NCBI RefSeq assembly: GCF_016406305.1
Contig: NZ_CP066369.1
Coordinates: 576,501 to 640,500, forward strand
Reading direction: 5' to 3'
DNA length: 64,000 nucleotides
DNA from: Shewanella putrefaciens
GTDB taxonomy: Bacteria; Pseudomonadota; Gammaproteobacteria; Enterobacterales; Shewanellaceae
Shown: positions 26,140 to 35,979 of the stretch, piece after piece
Numbering within the stretch: the stretch's first letter is position 1
Layout: each line of letters begins with the position of its first letter
Position numbers and translations under genes: made by a program
Notes under the pieces: generated by a model
Database searches by the model: none
Seen by the model: only the letters and a program-made list of their open reading frames with translations
Told to the model about the DNA's origin: nothing

Positions 26140-26961
26140 TTATTTGGCAGTAAAAGTCACGTCAAACAGCCCTAGCGCGCCGTATTCAAAATGGCAATTT
26201 TGCGCCAGTGGCAGGTCGAGCACGCCCGCATAGGAGCCTGTGATCACATATTGCCCTTGCGTTAGACCAATGCCTTGGGCGGATAAAAAGTTAACTAGCC
26301 AGTAGAGCCCAGCTTTGGGGAAACCATTGGGATGAATGGCGGATTTTTGTAGTGTGCCGCTTTGTTGGTGCTCGCCATTGGCAATATCAACGCTGAGTTC
26401 AAAACGGCTCGTCTCTAAATCTTCCTGCGGATTAAGTTCTGGCCCTAGCCACAGCCCTTGATTGACTAAGCCATCGGCGAGGGCATCAAAATGGTTTGCT
26501 TCGCTTGGGGTGTGGTAGCGACTCTTAATTAACTCGAGTGCAAGGCGAGTCTGACCCAGGGCCGCATCGATTTCCGCTTCGGTATAGGGGGCCGTTCTCG
26601 GGGATAAATCGACACCTATCTCGAAGGCGAGTTCGGGTTCGACTCGAGCGAGCCCTTTAGTCGATGGATAGAGTGGGCACTCTGGGGTTTGATGATACAC
26701 ATCTTGTTGATAAATCGGGGCGACAACGGTTTTATCGGCCGTAGGTAATAGGCATTTCCAACCTGCAATAGGGTTGTTATGGGTCGTCTTAAATATTTCA
26801 GCCACAGTTTGTTGGATAGCAAATGCCTGCTCAAAGCACTTGGGTCTTAATGTTTCGGCCAGTAAATCCCCCGCCGCGCCAGAGGTGCGTCTTTCGGCTA
26901 ACGCTTTGGCTGCGTCATTAATAATGGATTGATCTTGTTCAATATTCATTGAGTTAGACAT
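26140..26961 (-). CDS. Fumarylacetoacetase-family hydratase/decarboxylase-like protein
   Basis: A 273-residue cytoplasmic enzyme of the FAH/MhpD group that includes 2-keto-4-pentenoate hydratase and 4-oxalocrotonate decarboxylase. The segments GWKCLLP near residue 67, VEPELAFEIG near 107 and GLWLGP near 170 provide the family's metal-binding acidic residues and substrate pocket. There are no catabolic partners nearby, so the substrate is unknown. ATG follows AGGAT on the minus strand. Confidence 0.82.
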   Translation of the reverse strand: MSNSMNIEQDQSIINDAAKALAERRTSGAAGDLLAETLRPKCFEQAFAIQQTVAEIFKTTHNNPIAGWKCLLPTADKTVVAPIYQQDVYHQTPECPLYPSTKGLARVEPELAFEIGVDLSPRTAPYTEAEIDAALGQTRLALELIKSRYHTPSEANHFDALADGLVNQGLWLGPELNPQEDLETSRFELSVDIANGEHQQSGTLQKSAIHPNGFPKAGLYWLVNFLSAQGIGLTQGQYVITGSYAGVLDLPLAQNCHFEYGALGLFDVTFTAK

Positions 26962-27232
26962 GGTTTATCCTACAAAAATAGCGACTCAAAATGGCCTTAG
27001 GGGCGAAGTAGGCTAAATATACCGTTTTGTCTTAAAAATGGCTTTATAAAACTGGCTCTATAAAAACTGAGTTGTAGGCATATCTGCGCTGCGCCTATGC
27101 CGAGTGAGTGGTAAATAGGTGTCAGCTAAAGTATCCAATCCATCAAAGGCTTTAATCACCGCCTAGGCTAGATCTTGGCCTTACTCGGTGCCAGAATGGC
27201 GATCCTTTCTGCAGTATTACTGGGACTTATCC

Positions 27233-28207
27233 GTGAACCAGAGCCATAACGGCCACTTGGCAAATAACCATGCTCAACTTGGTCTGCTATTTATTTCTGT
27301 TGCCGTGTTATTTTGGGGCATGTTGCCAATCGCCTTAAAACTCTCGGGCGCTTTTATCGACCCTGTGACGCTAACTTGGTTTCGTTTTCTGGTCGCACTA
27401 GTGGTCAGCATACTGATCCAATGGAGTGCGGGCAGCCTTAAACAATTTGCGGCACTCGATGCCAAAGTCTGGCTAAGACTTTGTCTTGCTGGATTATTTT
27501 TGATGCTTAATTATGTGTCATTCGTTTATTCCCTCGACTATCTTGCCCCTGGTGCCGCCCAGCTTAACTTCCAAACCTCGCCCTTTTTCCTCGCCTTCGG
27601 TGGCGTGCTGTTTTTTAAGGAACGGCTTAATGCGGTGCAGCTCAGCTGTTTTGCGACCTTAGCCTTAGGTATGTTGATGTTCTTCCATCCTTATTTGGAT
27701 TTTTCGGCCGCGAGTAATCATCAGGTTTGGATTGGGGTGATGATTATTCAGTTCTCGGCCCTGTCATGGACTACTTATGCCCTGTTGCAAAAGTCACTAT
27801 TGAACCGTTTATCCCCCGCCAACGTACTCTTGGTTATTTATGGCCTAGGTATTTTTGCGATGGCGCCCTTTAGCGACTTTAGCCAATTCGCCAAAATGGA
27901 CAGTTTCGATTGGCAGATAGCCCTGTTTTGCGCCGCCAATACCTTGATCGCCTATGGCTGTTTTGGTCAGTCGATGAAGTACTGGCCGACGGCGCAAGTG
28001 AGCGCCATGTTAGCGTTAACGCCGGTATTTAGTTTTAGCGCCACTGCACTGGTGGTGAGCCTTGGATGGTGGCCTGAAGTGTTCCATGCCGATGAATTAG
28101 ATAGTTTATCTTTGCTGGGGATTGGCGTGATTATTGTGTCTGTGATGGTGGTGCAATTGCTGCCAATGTACCGTAATCGTCAGGCGAAGCGCTTACAGGC
28201 TATTTAA
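27233..28207 (+). CDS. DMT-superfamily EamA transporter
   Basis: A 324-residue inner-membrane permease with about ten hydrophobic helices in two EamA repeats (residues about 15-145 and 165-310). The first helix carries VLFWGMLPIALKLSG, typical for the family. Substrates of such exporters range from amino acids to metabolites and cannot be predicted here. The frame is open from a GTG at 27188. I prefer the GTG at 27233, with TGGGA eight bases ahead, because the protein then starts directly before the first helix. Confidence 0.85.
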   Translation: MNQSHNGHLANNHAQLGLLFISVAVLFWGMLPIALKLSGAFIDPVTLTWFRFLVALVVSILIQWSAGSLKQFAALDAKVWLRLCLAGLFLMLNYVSFVYSLDYLAPGAAQLNFQTSPFFLAFGGVLFFKERLNAVQLSCFATLALGMLMFFHPYLDFSAASNHQVWIGVMIIQFSALSWTTYALLQKSLLNRLSPANVLLVIYGLGIFAMAPFSDFSQFAKMDSFDWQIALFCAANTLIAYGCFGQSMKYWPTAQVSAMLALTPVFSFSATALVVSLGWWPEVFHADELDSLSLLGIGVIIVSVMVVQLLPMYRNRQAKRLQAI

Positions 28208-28237
28208 AACCGCTATTTTTACCTATGGGAATGGCCA

Positions 28238-28852
28238 GTGATCACTCGATTAACCAATATCAAACTGAGCGATATTCGTGGTGTGATCTTCGATCTCGAC
28301 GGCACGCTTGCACATTCCAATCCTGATTTTGCAGGGCTAAGGCGTGAGTTGGGGATTAGTTCTGGCACGGATATCTTGGCCCATGTCGATAGTCTGAGTA
28401 TCGGTGAAGCACAGGCTCAGGCGCTGGAAATCGTCCATGAGTACGAGAGACAAAGCTCGCTCAATGCCCGTTGGATTGATGGCGCGAGGGAGCTTATCGA
28501 ATGTCTGCGAGCTAAGTCACTGCCCTTGGCGATTTTGACCCGCAATATGCCGGAGGCGGCAAAGATCACTATCGATAAGCTCGGCATCGATATCGCGCTG
28601 GTGCTGACCCGTTACGATGCCGAGCCTAAACCGCATCCCGAAGGTATTCACCTTATTTGCCTGCAGTGGCAGTTAGCGCCCGCAGATATCTTGTATGTGG
28701 GCGATTACCTGTTCGATCTGCAAACTGCGCGCAATGCGGGTAGTCACTGCGCCCTCTATTGTCCTGAGGATATCCCCGATTATGCCAAGGGCGCCGATAT
28801 GCTCGTCACTTGCTACCACAGCTTTATCCAAGCCTGGACAATGGGTGATTAG
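28238..28852 (+). CDS. HAD-family phosphatase
   Basis: A 204-residue cytoplasmic hydrolase. GVIFDLDGTLAHS near residue 15 is HAD motif I with the nucleophilic Asp, LAILTRN near 97 is motif II, and KPHPEG with DILYVGDYLFDLQTARNAG are motifs III and IV. The small helical cap between motifs I and II points to phosphoglycolate- or GMP-phosphatase-like relatives. The start is GTG with GGGA in front. It is 30 bases after the DMT permease gene and probably in the same operon. Confidence 0.88.
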   Translation: MITRLTNIKLSDIRGVIFDLDGTLAHSNPDFAGLRRELGISSGTDILAHVDSLSIGEAQAQALEIVHEYERQSSLNARWIDGARELIECLRAKSLPLAILTRNMPEAAKITIDKLGIDIALVLTRYDAEPKPHPEGIHLICLQWQLAPADILYVGDYLFDLQTARNAGSHCALYCPEDIPDYAKGADMLVTCYHSFIQAWTMGD

Positions 28853-28875
28853 GCTCTATTCGTCTGTGCTAGAGC

Positions 28876-29721
28876 TTAGTCCCAGTTTGGGGCAAAGTCT
28901 GGATTAGCCACCCTATGATTGCGATCTAACCCGCTGATCGCCTCGATTTCCGCGGCCGATAACCTGAGTTTTGCCGCAGCTAGGTTGCTGCGAACATTCT
29001 CACGTTTGGTTGATGAGGGAATCGTAGCGAACCCTTGCTGTCTTAACCAAGCGAGTATGATTTGAGCCGTAGTGACGCCGTGTTTTTTAGCAATCTCAGT
29101 AATTAACTCATCTTGTAATACAGCGCCGTAGGCAAAAGGCATGTAGCCCGTGACTAAGATATTGTGCTGCTTACAAAACTCAGTCACTTTGGCGTTAACT
29201 AGGTATGGATGCACTTCTACTTGATTAGTGAAAATCCCCCCTTCACCTAATATTTCAATCGCTTGGGATAACTGGGCGTTAGTGAAATTCGATACTCCAA
29301 TACGGCGGGTGAAACCTTTATCCAGCATGGCTTTTAATGACATGAGATAATCTGCCATAGGCACTTGTTCGCCCTTAAGCGGCCAATGGATTAATAGCAG
29401 ATCGACATACTGAGTTTGTAGCGCCGTTAAGCTGTCGATAACACTGGCTTCGAAACGGTTTGCGGCTAGGTTTTCTGTCCAGACTTTAGTGGTGATAAAG
29501 AGTTCATCACGGGGAATGCCTGAAGCCTTAATCGCTTCGCCAACGGCGGCTTCATTAGCATAAATTTGTGCTGTATCAATATGGCGTGAGCCTTCTTCGA
29601 GTGCCATCAATACTGCATCGAATGCCCCTTGGTCTTTGAGTCTAAAGGTGCCAGTGCCGAGCATTGGCATAGGTATAGTCAAAGGGCGAAATGCCGCCGC
29701 ATCTGTGTGTGCTTGAGTCAT
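28876..29721 (-). CDS. Aldo/keto reductase (2,5-diketo-gluconate reductase type)
   Basis: A 281-residue NADPH-dependent TIM-barrel enzyme. GTFRLKD near residue 23, DTAQIYANEAAVGEAI near 49, the catalytic-lysine segment TKVW near 78, LLIHWP near 109 and VSNFTNAQL near 144 are family signatures; the catalytic tetrad Asp-Tyr-Lys-His is complete. It resembles DkgB. The LysR regulator gene lies just upstream on the same strand and the MFS pump is divergent from it, so the three may form one stress-responsive locus. Confidence 0.9.
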   Translation of the reverse strand: MTQAHTDAAAFRPLTIPMPMLGTGTFRLKDQGAFDAVLMALEEGSRHIDTAQIYANEAAVGEAIKASGIPRDELFITTKVWTENLAANRFEASVIDSLTALQTQYVDLLLIHWPLKGEQVPMADYLMSLKAMLDKGFTRRIGVSNFTNAQLSQAIEILGEGGIFTNQVEVHPYLVNAKVTEFCKQHNILVTGYMPFAYGAVLQDELITEIAKKHGVTTAQIILAWLRQQGFATIPSSTKRENVRSNLAAAKLRLSAAEIEAISGLDRNHRVANPDFAPNWD

Positions 29722-29864
29722 AATGTTTCCAATATTAAATGCTTGATGACGCTACTTTCGCCCATCAAGCTTTGCCAATAAAGTCGATAAAGCACAAATC
29801 ATATTTGCCAATATCACAATAATGCTTGGAGCACTTGACTGATAGCCCATGGAATTGCGCGAGT

Positions 29865-30746
29865 TTAAAGGCTCAATCTGGGCTGGATAAAATCGATAAA
29901 AGCCGAGATCCGCCGCGCAACGGTCGAGGTTTTATAATAGACGGCATTCACTTGCTCCCGCCCCACGTGGGTCACGTGTTCACTTTCAAGCAAGGGGACC
30001 AATCGCCCCGCGGCAATATCGTCCTTGACCATAAAGCCCGACAGACAAGCTATGCCATTGCCCGATAAGGTTAATTGGCGCACGGTTTCGCCGTTGCTGG
30101 CGCGCACATTAGGCGTGATTTGGTCTATACCTTTTAAGGGCCATTGATTGAGCACTTTCGAACCCGTAAAGCCGATAAGGCAGTGGTGGGTGAGATCGCT
30201 ACTGTTTTTCGGCAGTCCGCGCTGGGCTAAGTATGTGCTTGAGGCCACGATATACAGCTTACTCTTACCCAGCGGTCTGGCGTGCAGAGTCGAGTCGGTC
30301 AGCTTGCCGATACGGATCGCCACATCGGTGCGTTTCTCTATCAAATCGACAAAGCCTTCATTGGAGGTGAGTTCAAGCTCGATATCGGGATAGGCCTGTT
30401 TAAATTCTTGTACTAAGGGCACGATTTGATGCAGCACGAAGGGGCTCGCGGCATCGACCCTTAACCGACCTTTAGGGCGTTCACCGCGGCCGATAAGATC
30501 CTCTTCGGCCTGCTGCAGGGTTTGTAAACCAATGCGCACCGTATCGACAAATTGTCGTCCCTCGTTAGTGAGTTCGACTCGGCGTGTGGTGCGGTTGAGT
30601 AGTGTGACTTGCAGTTGGCTTTCAAGGCGAGTGACCGCCCGCGATACCCGTGCCACTTGAATATCCAGCGCCTCGGCAGCCGCCGAAAACCCTCCTGTAT
30701 CCACAACTGTGAGTAAAATCTGCAAATCATCGGACCGTGTAAGCAC
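29865..30746 (-). CDS. LysR-family transcriptional regulator
   Basis: A 293-residue regulator. The N-terminal winged helix (FSAAAEALDIQVARVSRAVTRLESQL, residues about 20-45) is followed by a substrate-binding domain starting near residue 90 (GRLRVDAASPFVLHQI). Translation appears to start at GTG 30746. It is divergent from the MFS pump at 30913, with 166 bases between, the classical layout for LysR control of a neighbouring operon. The inducer is not known. Confidence 0.88.
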   Translation of the reverse strand: MLTRSDDLQILLTVVDTGGFSAAAEALDIQVARVSRAVTRLESQLQVTLLNRTTRRVELTNEGRQFVDTVRIGLQTLQQAEEDLIGRGERPKGRLRVDAASPFVLHQIVPLVQEFKQAYPDIELELTSNEGFVDLIEKRTDVAIRIGKLTDSTLHARPLGKSKLYIVASSTYLAQRGLPKNSSDLTHHCLIGFTGSKVLNQWPLKGIDQITPNVRASNGETVRQLTLSGNGIACLSGFMVKDDIAAGRLVPLLESEHVTHVGREQVNAVYYKTSTVARRISAFIDFIQPRLSL

Positions 30747-30912
30747 TCAGTCGTCCCCAAGTTTAACTATGATTAACTTCATTTATAGCAAAAATCATTT
30801 GTAAGAATCACTCTTTTTAGCAATAACCTTTGCCGCCATGATAGCCCCATCTGAAGTTGAGGCGAGTTTTAGCGTATCAAAAACTCGCCCACTGACCCAT
30901 TAACTTAACTGG

Positions 30913-32115
30913 ATGGACACTATCATGCCCTTAGCTTTACTCGCATTGACGCTTAGCGCCTTTGCCATTGGAACCACTGAATTTGTCATAGTGGGGTTGA
31001 TCCCAACTATGGCGCAGGATTTAAATGTCTCACTGCCCTCGGCGGGATTATTGGTGAGTTTGTATGCCCTAGGTGTGGCCATTGGCGCACCTGTGCTGAC
31101 GGCATTAACGGGTAACTGGAATCGTAAAACCGTGTTGCTGTCGGTGATGTCGCTGTTTGTGGCGGGTAACTTGTTGGCGTGGCAGGCGCCGAGTTATGAA
31201 ACCTTAATAGCCGCGCGGCTCCTGACGGGACTCGCCCATGGGGTGTTCTTCTCGATTGGCTCGACGATCGCCACTGGCTTAGTCCCCAAAGAAAAAGCTG
31301 CGAGCGCGATTGCCATTATGTTTACGGGCTTAACCGTTGCCTTAGTCACCGGCGTACCATTAGGCACGTATATCGGCCAGACCTTTGGTTGGCAATCGAC
31401 CTTTTTAGCCGTTGCCTTACTTGGGTTTATCGCCTTAGTCGGCAGCGCATTTTTAGTGCCTAATAGCTTAAAGCAAGCTAAGGCGGCGCGAATACTCACT
31501 CAAGCTAAAGTGCTGGCCGAGCCGAGATTGCTATTAGTGTTTGCGATTACCGCCGTGGGTTACGGTGGCACTTTTGTGGCGTTCACTTACCTAGCGCCGA
31601 TTTTGCAGCAAGTTACAGGTTTTGATGCCAGTGCTATTGGCGCCATCATGTTGGTTTATGGTGTCTCTGTGGCCTTTGGTAATATCTGGGGCGGAAAGAT
31701 GGCCGATAAAATGGGCCCAGTAAAAGCCCTGAGCTATATTTTTGCTGGCCTCGCCGCTGTGTTGTTGCTGTTTAACTTTACCGCGGTCCACCCGATTGCG
31801 GCTGTGTTGACTATCTTAGTCTGGGGCGCGTTTGCCTTTGGTAATGTCCCGGGTTTACAGGTTTATGTGGTGAAACTCGCCGAGACCTATGCGCCCGATG
31901 CGGTTGATGTGGCTTCGGGTTTGAATATTGCCGCCTTTAACGTAGGTATTGCCTTAGGTGCGTGGGGCGGTGGGATAATAGTAACTAACCTAGGCTTGAT
32001 GCACACACCTTGGATTGGTGCGCTGGTGGTGTTAAGTGCGCTGCTACTTACCCGTGTGAGTGGCTATTTAGATACCCAATCAAGCCAAGTCGATTGCCCT
32101 GTAATCACTCAATAA
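30913..32115 (+). CDS. MFS drug:H+ antiporter (AraJ/YdhP type)
   Basis: A 400-residue inner-membrane exporter with twelve hydrophobic helices. AFAIGTTEFVIVGLIPTMAQDL at the N-terminus and LARLLTGLAHGVFFS-like sequence after helix 3 are typical of the arabinose-efflux/YdhP branch. Export of drugs or sugars is inferred. The ATG at 30913 gives a short lead before helix 1; an ATG at 30925 is an alternative. A strong terminator lies at 32154. Confidence 0.88.
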   Translation: MDTIMPLALLALTLSAFAIGTTEFVIVGLIPTMAQDLNVSLPSAGLLVSLYALGVAIGAPVLTALTGNWNRKTVLLSVMSLFVAGNLLAWQAPSYETLIAARLLTGLAHGVFFSIGSTIATGLVPKEKAASAIAIMFTGLTVALVTGVPLGTYIGQTFGWQSTFLAVALLGFIALVGSAFLVPNSLKQAKAARILTQAKVLAEPRLLLVFAITAVGYGGTFVAFTYLAPILQQVTGFDASAIGAIMLVYGVSVAFGNIWGGKMADKMGPVKALSYIFAGLAAVLLLFNFTAVHPIAAVLTILVWGAFAFGNVPGLQVYVVKLAETYAPDAVDVASGLNIAAFNVGIALGAWGGGIIVTNLGLMHTPWIGALVVLSALLLTRVSGYLDTQSSQVDCPVITQ

Positions 32116-32153
32116 TTAGAAATTTAATTTATTAACAAAATGTTATAAAAGAA

Positions 32154-32180
32154 AAAATGGCTTTCAATGAAAGCCATTTT
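32154..32180. terminator. Terminator after the MFS gene, possibly bidirectional
   Basis: AAAATGGCTTTC and GAAAGCCATTTT form a perfect 12-bp stem with loop AAT, between two convergent genes. Confidence 0.88.
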
Positions 32181-32220
32181 ACTCTTTTATCTCTAGGTTC
32201 GAGCCCAAGTGGTTTTATAG

Positions 32221-32589
32221 CTATGCCGCATTTTTTGCTCTGAGGGCATCTTGCTTATCTTGTTTGAGCCCTAAGCGTACGCTATCTAATAAGGCTATTA
32301 GCCAGCAGAGGATAAAGCCATAGAGCAATTCATTGGCATTGGCGATTGTGGTCTGGGTTTGATGGGTGATTTCGGCAGAAATCACGCCGATATCTAGCGG
32401 TAAGATGCCGTTTTGAATATCTAAGGCGATGACTTGCGCCACTTGATAGATCTGCGATAGCAACAGCACAAGACTCACGATAGCTAAGGCAAAAAAGACC
32501 AGTGCCGTGCGTTTATGTTTGAGGTAAAAATGGCCGCTGCCGGGGGCGATAAAGGCGGATAACAGTCCGGCGGTGAAGGCTTTTTTCAT
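32221..32589 (-). CDS. Small membrane protein (DUF6677/TM2-like)
   Basis: A 122-residue protein with an N-terminal segment AFIAPGSGHFYLKHKRTALVFFA that resembles the PGxGHFY motif of TM2-type proteins. It has hydrophobic helices near residues 5-20, 28-48 and 88-105. The tail is charged (LGLKQDKQDALRAK). The function is unknown. It lies downstream of deaD on the same strand but behind a terminator, so it is probably transcribed separately. Confidence 0.72.
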   Translation of the reverse strand: MKKAFTAGLLSAFIAPGSGHFYLKHKRTALVFFALAIVSLVLLLSQIYQVAQVIALDIQNGILPLDIGVISAEITHQTQTTIANANELLYGFILCWLIALLDSVRLGLKQDKQDALRAKNAA

Positions 32590-32692
32590 TGTATTGTGTT
32601 TAATGGGTTAAACAGTTAGGGGATTAGACACTAAGCCTTATCCTGAGTAAAGGCAAACAAACCGAGGTCAACAAAGGCAAATTTGAGCCAAC

Positions 32693-32718
32693 AAAAAAGG
32701 AGCCTAGGCTCCTTTTTT
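32693..32718 (-). terminator. Terminator of deaD
   Basis: A fully palindromic segment, AAAAAAGGAGCC pairing with GGCTCCTTTTTT around TA, 30 bases after the deaD stop. Confidence 0.9.
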
Positions 32719-32748
32719 AGTGTCTAGCTAAGCTAGAAGATCGTCAGA

Positions 32749-34668
32749 TTACTCTTCACGTGGTTTACGTGGCTTACGCTCACCGGCAGGTTTATCTGCG
32801 CGAGGTTTGCGATCGGCAAATGGCTTGTCACCAGAGGCAGCGCGAGGCTTACGGTCACCGGCAGGGCGATCACCCATTGGACGATCACCACGTGGTTTGC
32901 GGTCACCCGATGGACGCTCTGAACGAGCACCACGGCCTGAGTCAACAAAGACTTGATCGCCAGCTTCGCGGATGTTCAATGGCTTGCCACAAACACGAAC
33001 TTTCTTCAGGTGCTGCAACACGTCTTTTGGCATGCCGTCTGGCAGATCAACAGTGGTCACTGCATCGTACAGTTGGATCGCGCCAATGTAACGGCTGTCG
33101 ATGTTAGCTTCGTTCGCGATAGCGCCAACGATATTACCCACACCCACACCATTTTCACGACCTACGTCGATAACATAACGGCACATTTTTAAATCTGGGT
33201 TGTCTTTCAACGCTTCAGCTGAGCCTAAGCTGGCTGGCATTGGACGCGGTTCGCGGCTTCTGCGTTCACCACGGTCACCACCACGGTCATTACGATCACT
33301 TCCGCGGTCGCTACGTTCAGTGCGCTCACTGCGTTCATCACGAACACGTTCTTGAATTGCTGGCAATTGCAAAGGACGTTCTTGTTGAACTTGCTGCAGT
33401 AATGCTGCGGCCAGAAGATCGGTATCAACTTCTAACTGTTGGCATAATTGAGCAACAGCTTCTTTCATAAAATCTAAATCGCCGTTGATGGTTTCAGCCA
33501 ATTGTTCACCTAAGCGTGACAGACGACGTTCTGCAACTGTCTCTGGGCTTGGGATCTTCATTGGTGAAATGCGGCTGTTGGTTGAGCGCTCGATAGTGCG
33601 CAGCATGCGCATTTCACGGCTAGTCACAAACAGAATTGCCATACCAGTACGACCGGCGCGGCCAGTACGGCCAATACGGTGAACATAGGCTTCGGCATCA
33701 TACGGAATGTCGTAGTTAACGACGTGGCCAATACGCTCAACGTCAAGACCACGGGCCGCAACATCAGTGGCGATCAGAATGTCTAACTTGCCACGTTTAA
33801 GTTGCTCAACCGCGCGCTCACGGGCCTGCTGGTTCATATCACCGTGCAGTGGTGATGATGCATAACCGCGGGCTTCGAGTTTCTCGGCTAACTCAACACA
33901 TGAGTTACGAGTACGTACGAAGATGATAATACCTTCAGTATTTTCAACTTCTAACACGCGAACTAGGGCTTCTAATTTATTGTGTTGTGATACTTGTACG
34001 AAACGCTGTTCAATTGACTCAACCGTCGTTTGGCTAGACTCGATACGCACATGCACAGGGCTACGTAAATGCTGGTTAGCAACGCGCTTAATTTGCTCTG
34101 GCATAGTGGCAGAGAACAACGCCAGTTGGCGCTCGCTTGGCGTGTGCTCAAGGATCCATTCGATATCATCGATGAAGCCCATTTTTAACATTTCATCGGC
34201 TTCATCGAGCACGAGTGCTTTTAATGAGTCGAGTTTCAAGGTACCGCGACGCATATGGTCCATAACACGACCTGGCGTACCAACGATAACCTGTGGACCA
34301 CGTTTCAGGGCATTCAACTGTTGTTGCATGCTTTGACCACCATAAATAGGCAGTACGTGGAAATTCTTCATAAATTTGGCATAGCTACTGAATGCTTCAG
34401 CAACCTGAACCGCTAATTCACGCGTTGGCGCTAATACTAAAATTTGCGGTGTTGTTTGGCTGGTGACTTTGTTTAGTAGCGGCAGCGCGAAGGCGCCAGT
34501 TTTACCTGTACCTGTTTGCGCTTGACCTAAAATATCTTTGCCAGCCATAAGGGGATCGATACTGGCTGATTGGATTGGCGTCGGTTTTTCATAACCTAGC
34601 TCGTCAAGAGCACGCAACAAATTCTCGGATAGGCCGAGTTCACGGAAAGTTCTTTCATCGGATGACAT
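32749..34668 (-). CDS. deaD: Cold-shock DEAD-box RNA helicase DeaD/CsdA
   Basis: A 639-residue ATP-dependent RNA helicase in ribosome assembly and mRNA decay at low temperature. AQTGTGKT (near 54), PTRELA, DEADEM (near 157), SATMP and HRIGRTGRAGR are helicase motifs. Residues about 485-560 form the DbpA-type RNA-binding domain (MCRYVIDVGRENGVGVGNIVGAIANE). The tail from about 565 is a low-complexity run of GDRKPR-like repeats, basic and presumably RNA-binding. Length and order match E. coli CsdA (629). The upstream leader of nearly 200 bases is compatible with cold-shock control. Confidence 0.95.
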   Translation of the reverse strand: MSSDERTFRELGLSENLLRALDELGYEKPTPIQSASIDPLMAGKDILGQAQTGTGKTGAFALPLLNKVTSQTTPQILVLAPTRELAVQVAEAFSSYAKFMKNFHVLPIYGGQSMQQQLNALKRGPQVIVGTPGRVMDHMRRGTLKLDSLKALVLDEADEMLKMGFIDDIEWILEHTPSERQLALFSATMPEQIKRVANQHLRSPVHVRIESSQTTVESIEQRFVQVSQHNKLEALVRVLEVENTEGIIIFVRTRNSCVELAEKLEARGYASSPLHGDMNQQARERAVEQLKRGKLDILIATDVAARGLDVERIGHVVNYDIPYDAEAYVHRIGRTGRAGRTGMAILFVTSREMRMLRTIERSTNSRISPMKIPSPETVAERRLSRLGEQLAETINGDLDFMKEAVAQLCQQLEVDTDLLAAALLQQVQQERPLQLPAIQERVRDERSERTERSDRGSDRNDRGGDRGERRSREPRPMPASLGSAEALKDNPDLKMCRYVIDVGRENGVGVGNIVGAIANEANIDSRYIGAIQLYDAVTTVDLPDGMPKDVLQHLKKVRVCGKPLNIREAGDQVFVDSGRGARSERPSGDRKPRGDRPMGDRPAGDRKPRAASGDKPFADRKPRADKPAGERKPRKPREE

Positions 34669-34862
34669 TGGGTTGTAGCCTTGTGGATGCGCGCGCGAAA
34701 TGGCGCTAAAGTTTCACAGACAGAAAATCAACCCCGTGTCGATTTCCCGCGAACGACGGATTATAGCAGCATGGACGCCACTTTACCAATCAGAGTCACG
34801 CTATTTAACCTGTTTTCTGCATTTTTTTCGCTAAAACAGAGCAAGAAACGCGCCACTTCCTG

Positions 34863-35909
34863 TTAATTTTTCAAAAAGTCGCCATTTAATCGTATTAATT
34901 CAAAGGCCGACTCAGTGACCGCTGCGAGAAAAATAAAGTCCACCGTATCGGCGGTATCTTGGGGAGTGTGATATTGCGGATGGGTCGGCACCCCAAAATA
35001 CAACCAAGGGATGTTTGCCTTGTGGAAGGGGTAATGATCTGAGGCTCTTAGCCAATCGGTATGTTGGATACTGCGGCCTACAGGCCTTGGGTGGCTGAGT
35101 TTGATACACAGGCGATTGTGTGCATTCAGTTGCGGTTTAAAGGCTTGAAATTGATTGAAGTTACGGCTGCCTTCTAGGTAAATGCCGTAGGGGCGTCCGG
35201 GGTGGCTTACCATATCCAAATTGAGCATCAATTGAATATTGGCCTCGGGCATACGTGTTTTCAGCTGCTCCACTAGGGCTATGCTGCCATAGAGCCCTGG
35301 CTCCTCGGCGTCGGTTGCCACAAACATCAGATTGATATTGGGCAGGGTTATAGCTGCATCTTTTGTTTGTTGCGTTAACTGCGCCTGCCAATATTGGGCG
35401 ATGGCGAGCATCGCGGCGACCCCAGAGGCATTATCATCGGCGCCGTGGTAAATCTTGCCGCCACTCATCCCCAAATGATCATAGTGGGCCACGATAATTC
35501 GCCATGCAGTAGTGGGGCTCTGGGCGGGGGCTATGGCTACCATATTCGCCCCGGTTTCCCGAGTGAATAGCGTTTGGTATTCGAAGGGAATTTCAAAGCG
35601 TTCCCCCCAAGGGGTGAGGCCTAGGTCTTTAAATTGCTGATTGAGATAGTCGCGGCTTTTGGCGGCCCCTTGGCTTTGGGTTTTGCGGCCTTCAAATTCA
35701 GCGGAGCTTAGTACTCTTACTGTTTGTTCCAATGCCACAGGATTGGCCCAATTGAGGCGAATATCTTGGCGTGAACAGGATTCGGGGGGACGGGTGGCGC
35801 AGCCATTTAAGGCGGCAAACAAGCAAATCGCCCAGAGTAGGCGCGGCTCAGCACGCAAGGTGGGTGCGCGCAGGCAAAGGAATGTGAAGGCTAGTGCCAG
35901 TTTATCCAT
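34863..35909 (-). CDS. M28-family zinc aminopeptidase, lipoprotein
   Basis: A 348-residue envelope peptidase. The N-terminus has a hydrophobic region (LLWAICLFAALNGC) with Cys near residue 37 as a likely lipidation site, though the 20 residues before it make an unusual signal peptide. M28 metal ligands are visible: AHYDHLG near 141, the GADDNASG Asp near 155, DAEEPGLYGS near 201 and LNLDMVSHP near 228. Preferred substrates cannot be told. AAGGA precedes the ATG. Confidence 0.85.
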   Translation of the reverse strand: MDKLALAFTFLCLRAPTLRAEPRLLWAICLFAALNGCATRPPESCSRQDIRLNWANPVALEQTVRVLSSAEFEGRKTQSQGAAKSRDYLNQQFKDLGLTPWGERFEIPFEYQTLFTRETGANMVAIAPAQSPTTAWRIIVAHYDHLGMSGGKIYHGADDNASGVAAMLAIAQYWQAQLTQQTKDAAITLPNINLMFVATDAEEPGLYGSIALVEQLKTRMPEANIQLMLNLDMVSHPGRPYGIYLEGSRNFNQFQAFKPQLNAHNRLCIKLSHPRPVGRSIQHTDWLRASDHYPFHKANIPWLYFGVPTHPQYHTPQDTADTVDFIFLAAVTESAFELIRLNGDFLKN

Positions 35910-35979
35910 CCTTATCCTTATCTATGTTGAATTAACGCCCTGAGTGACCCCTGCGGATCACCTCGGGCGTATCGCATGC

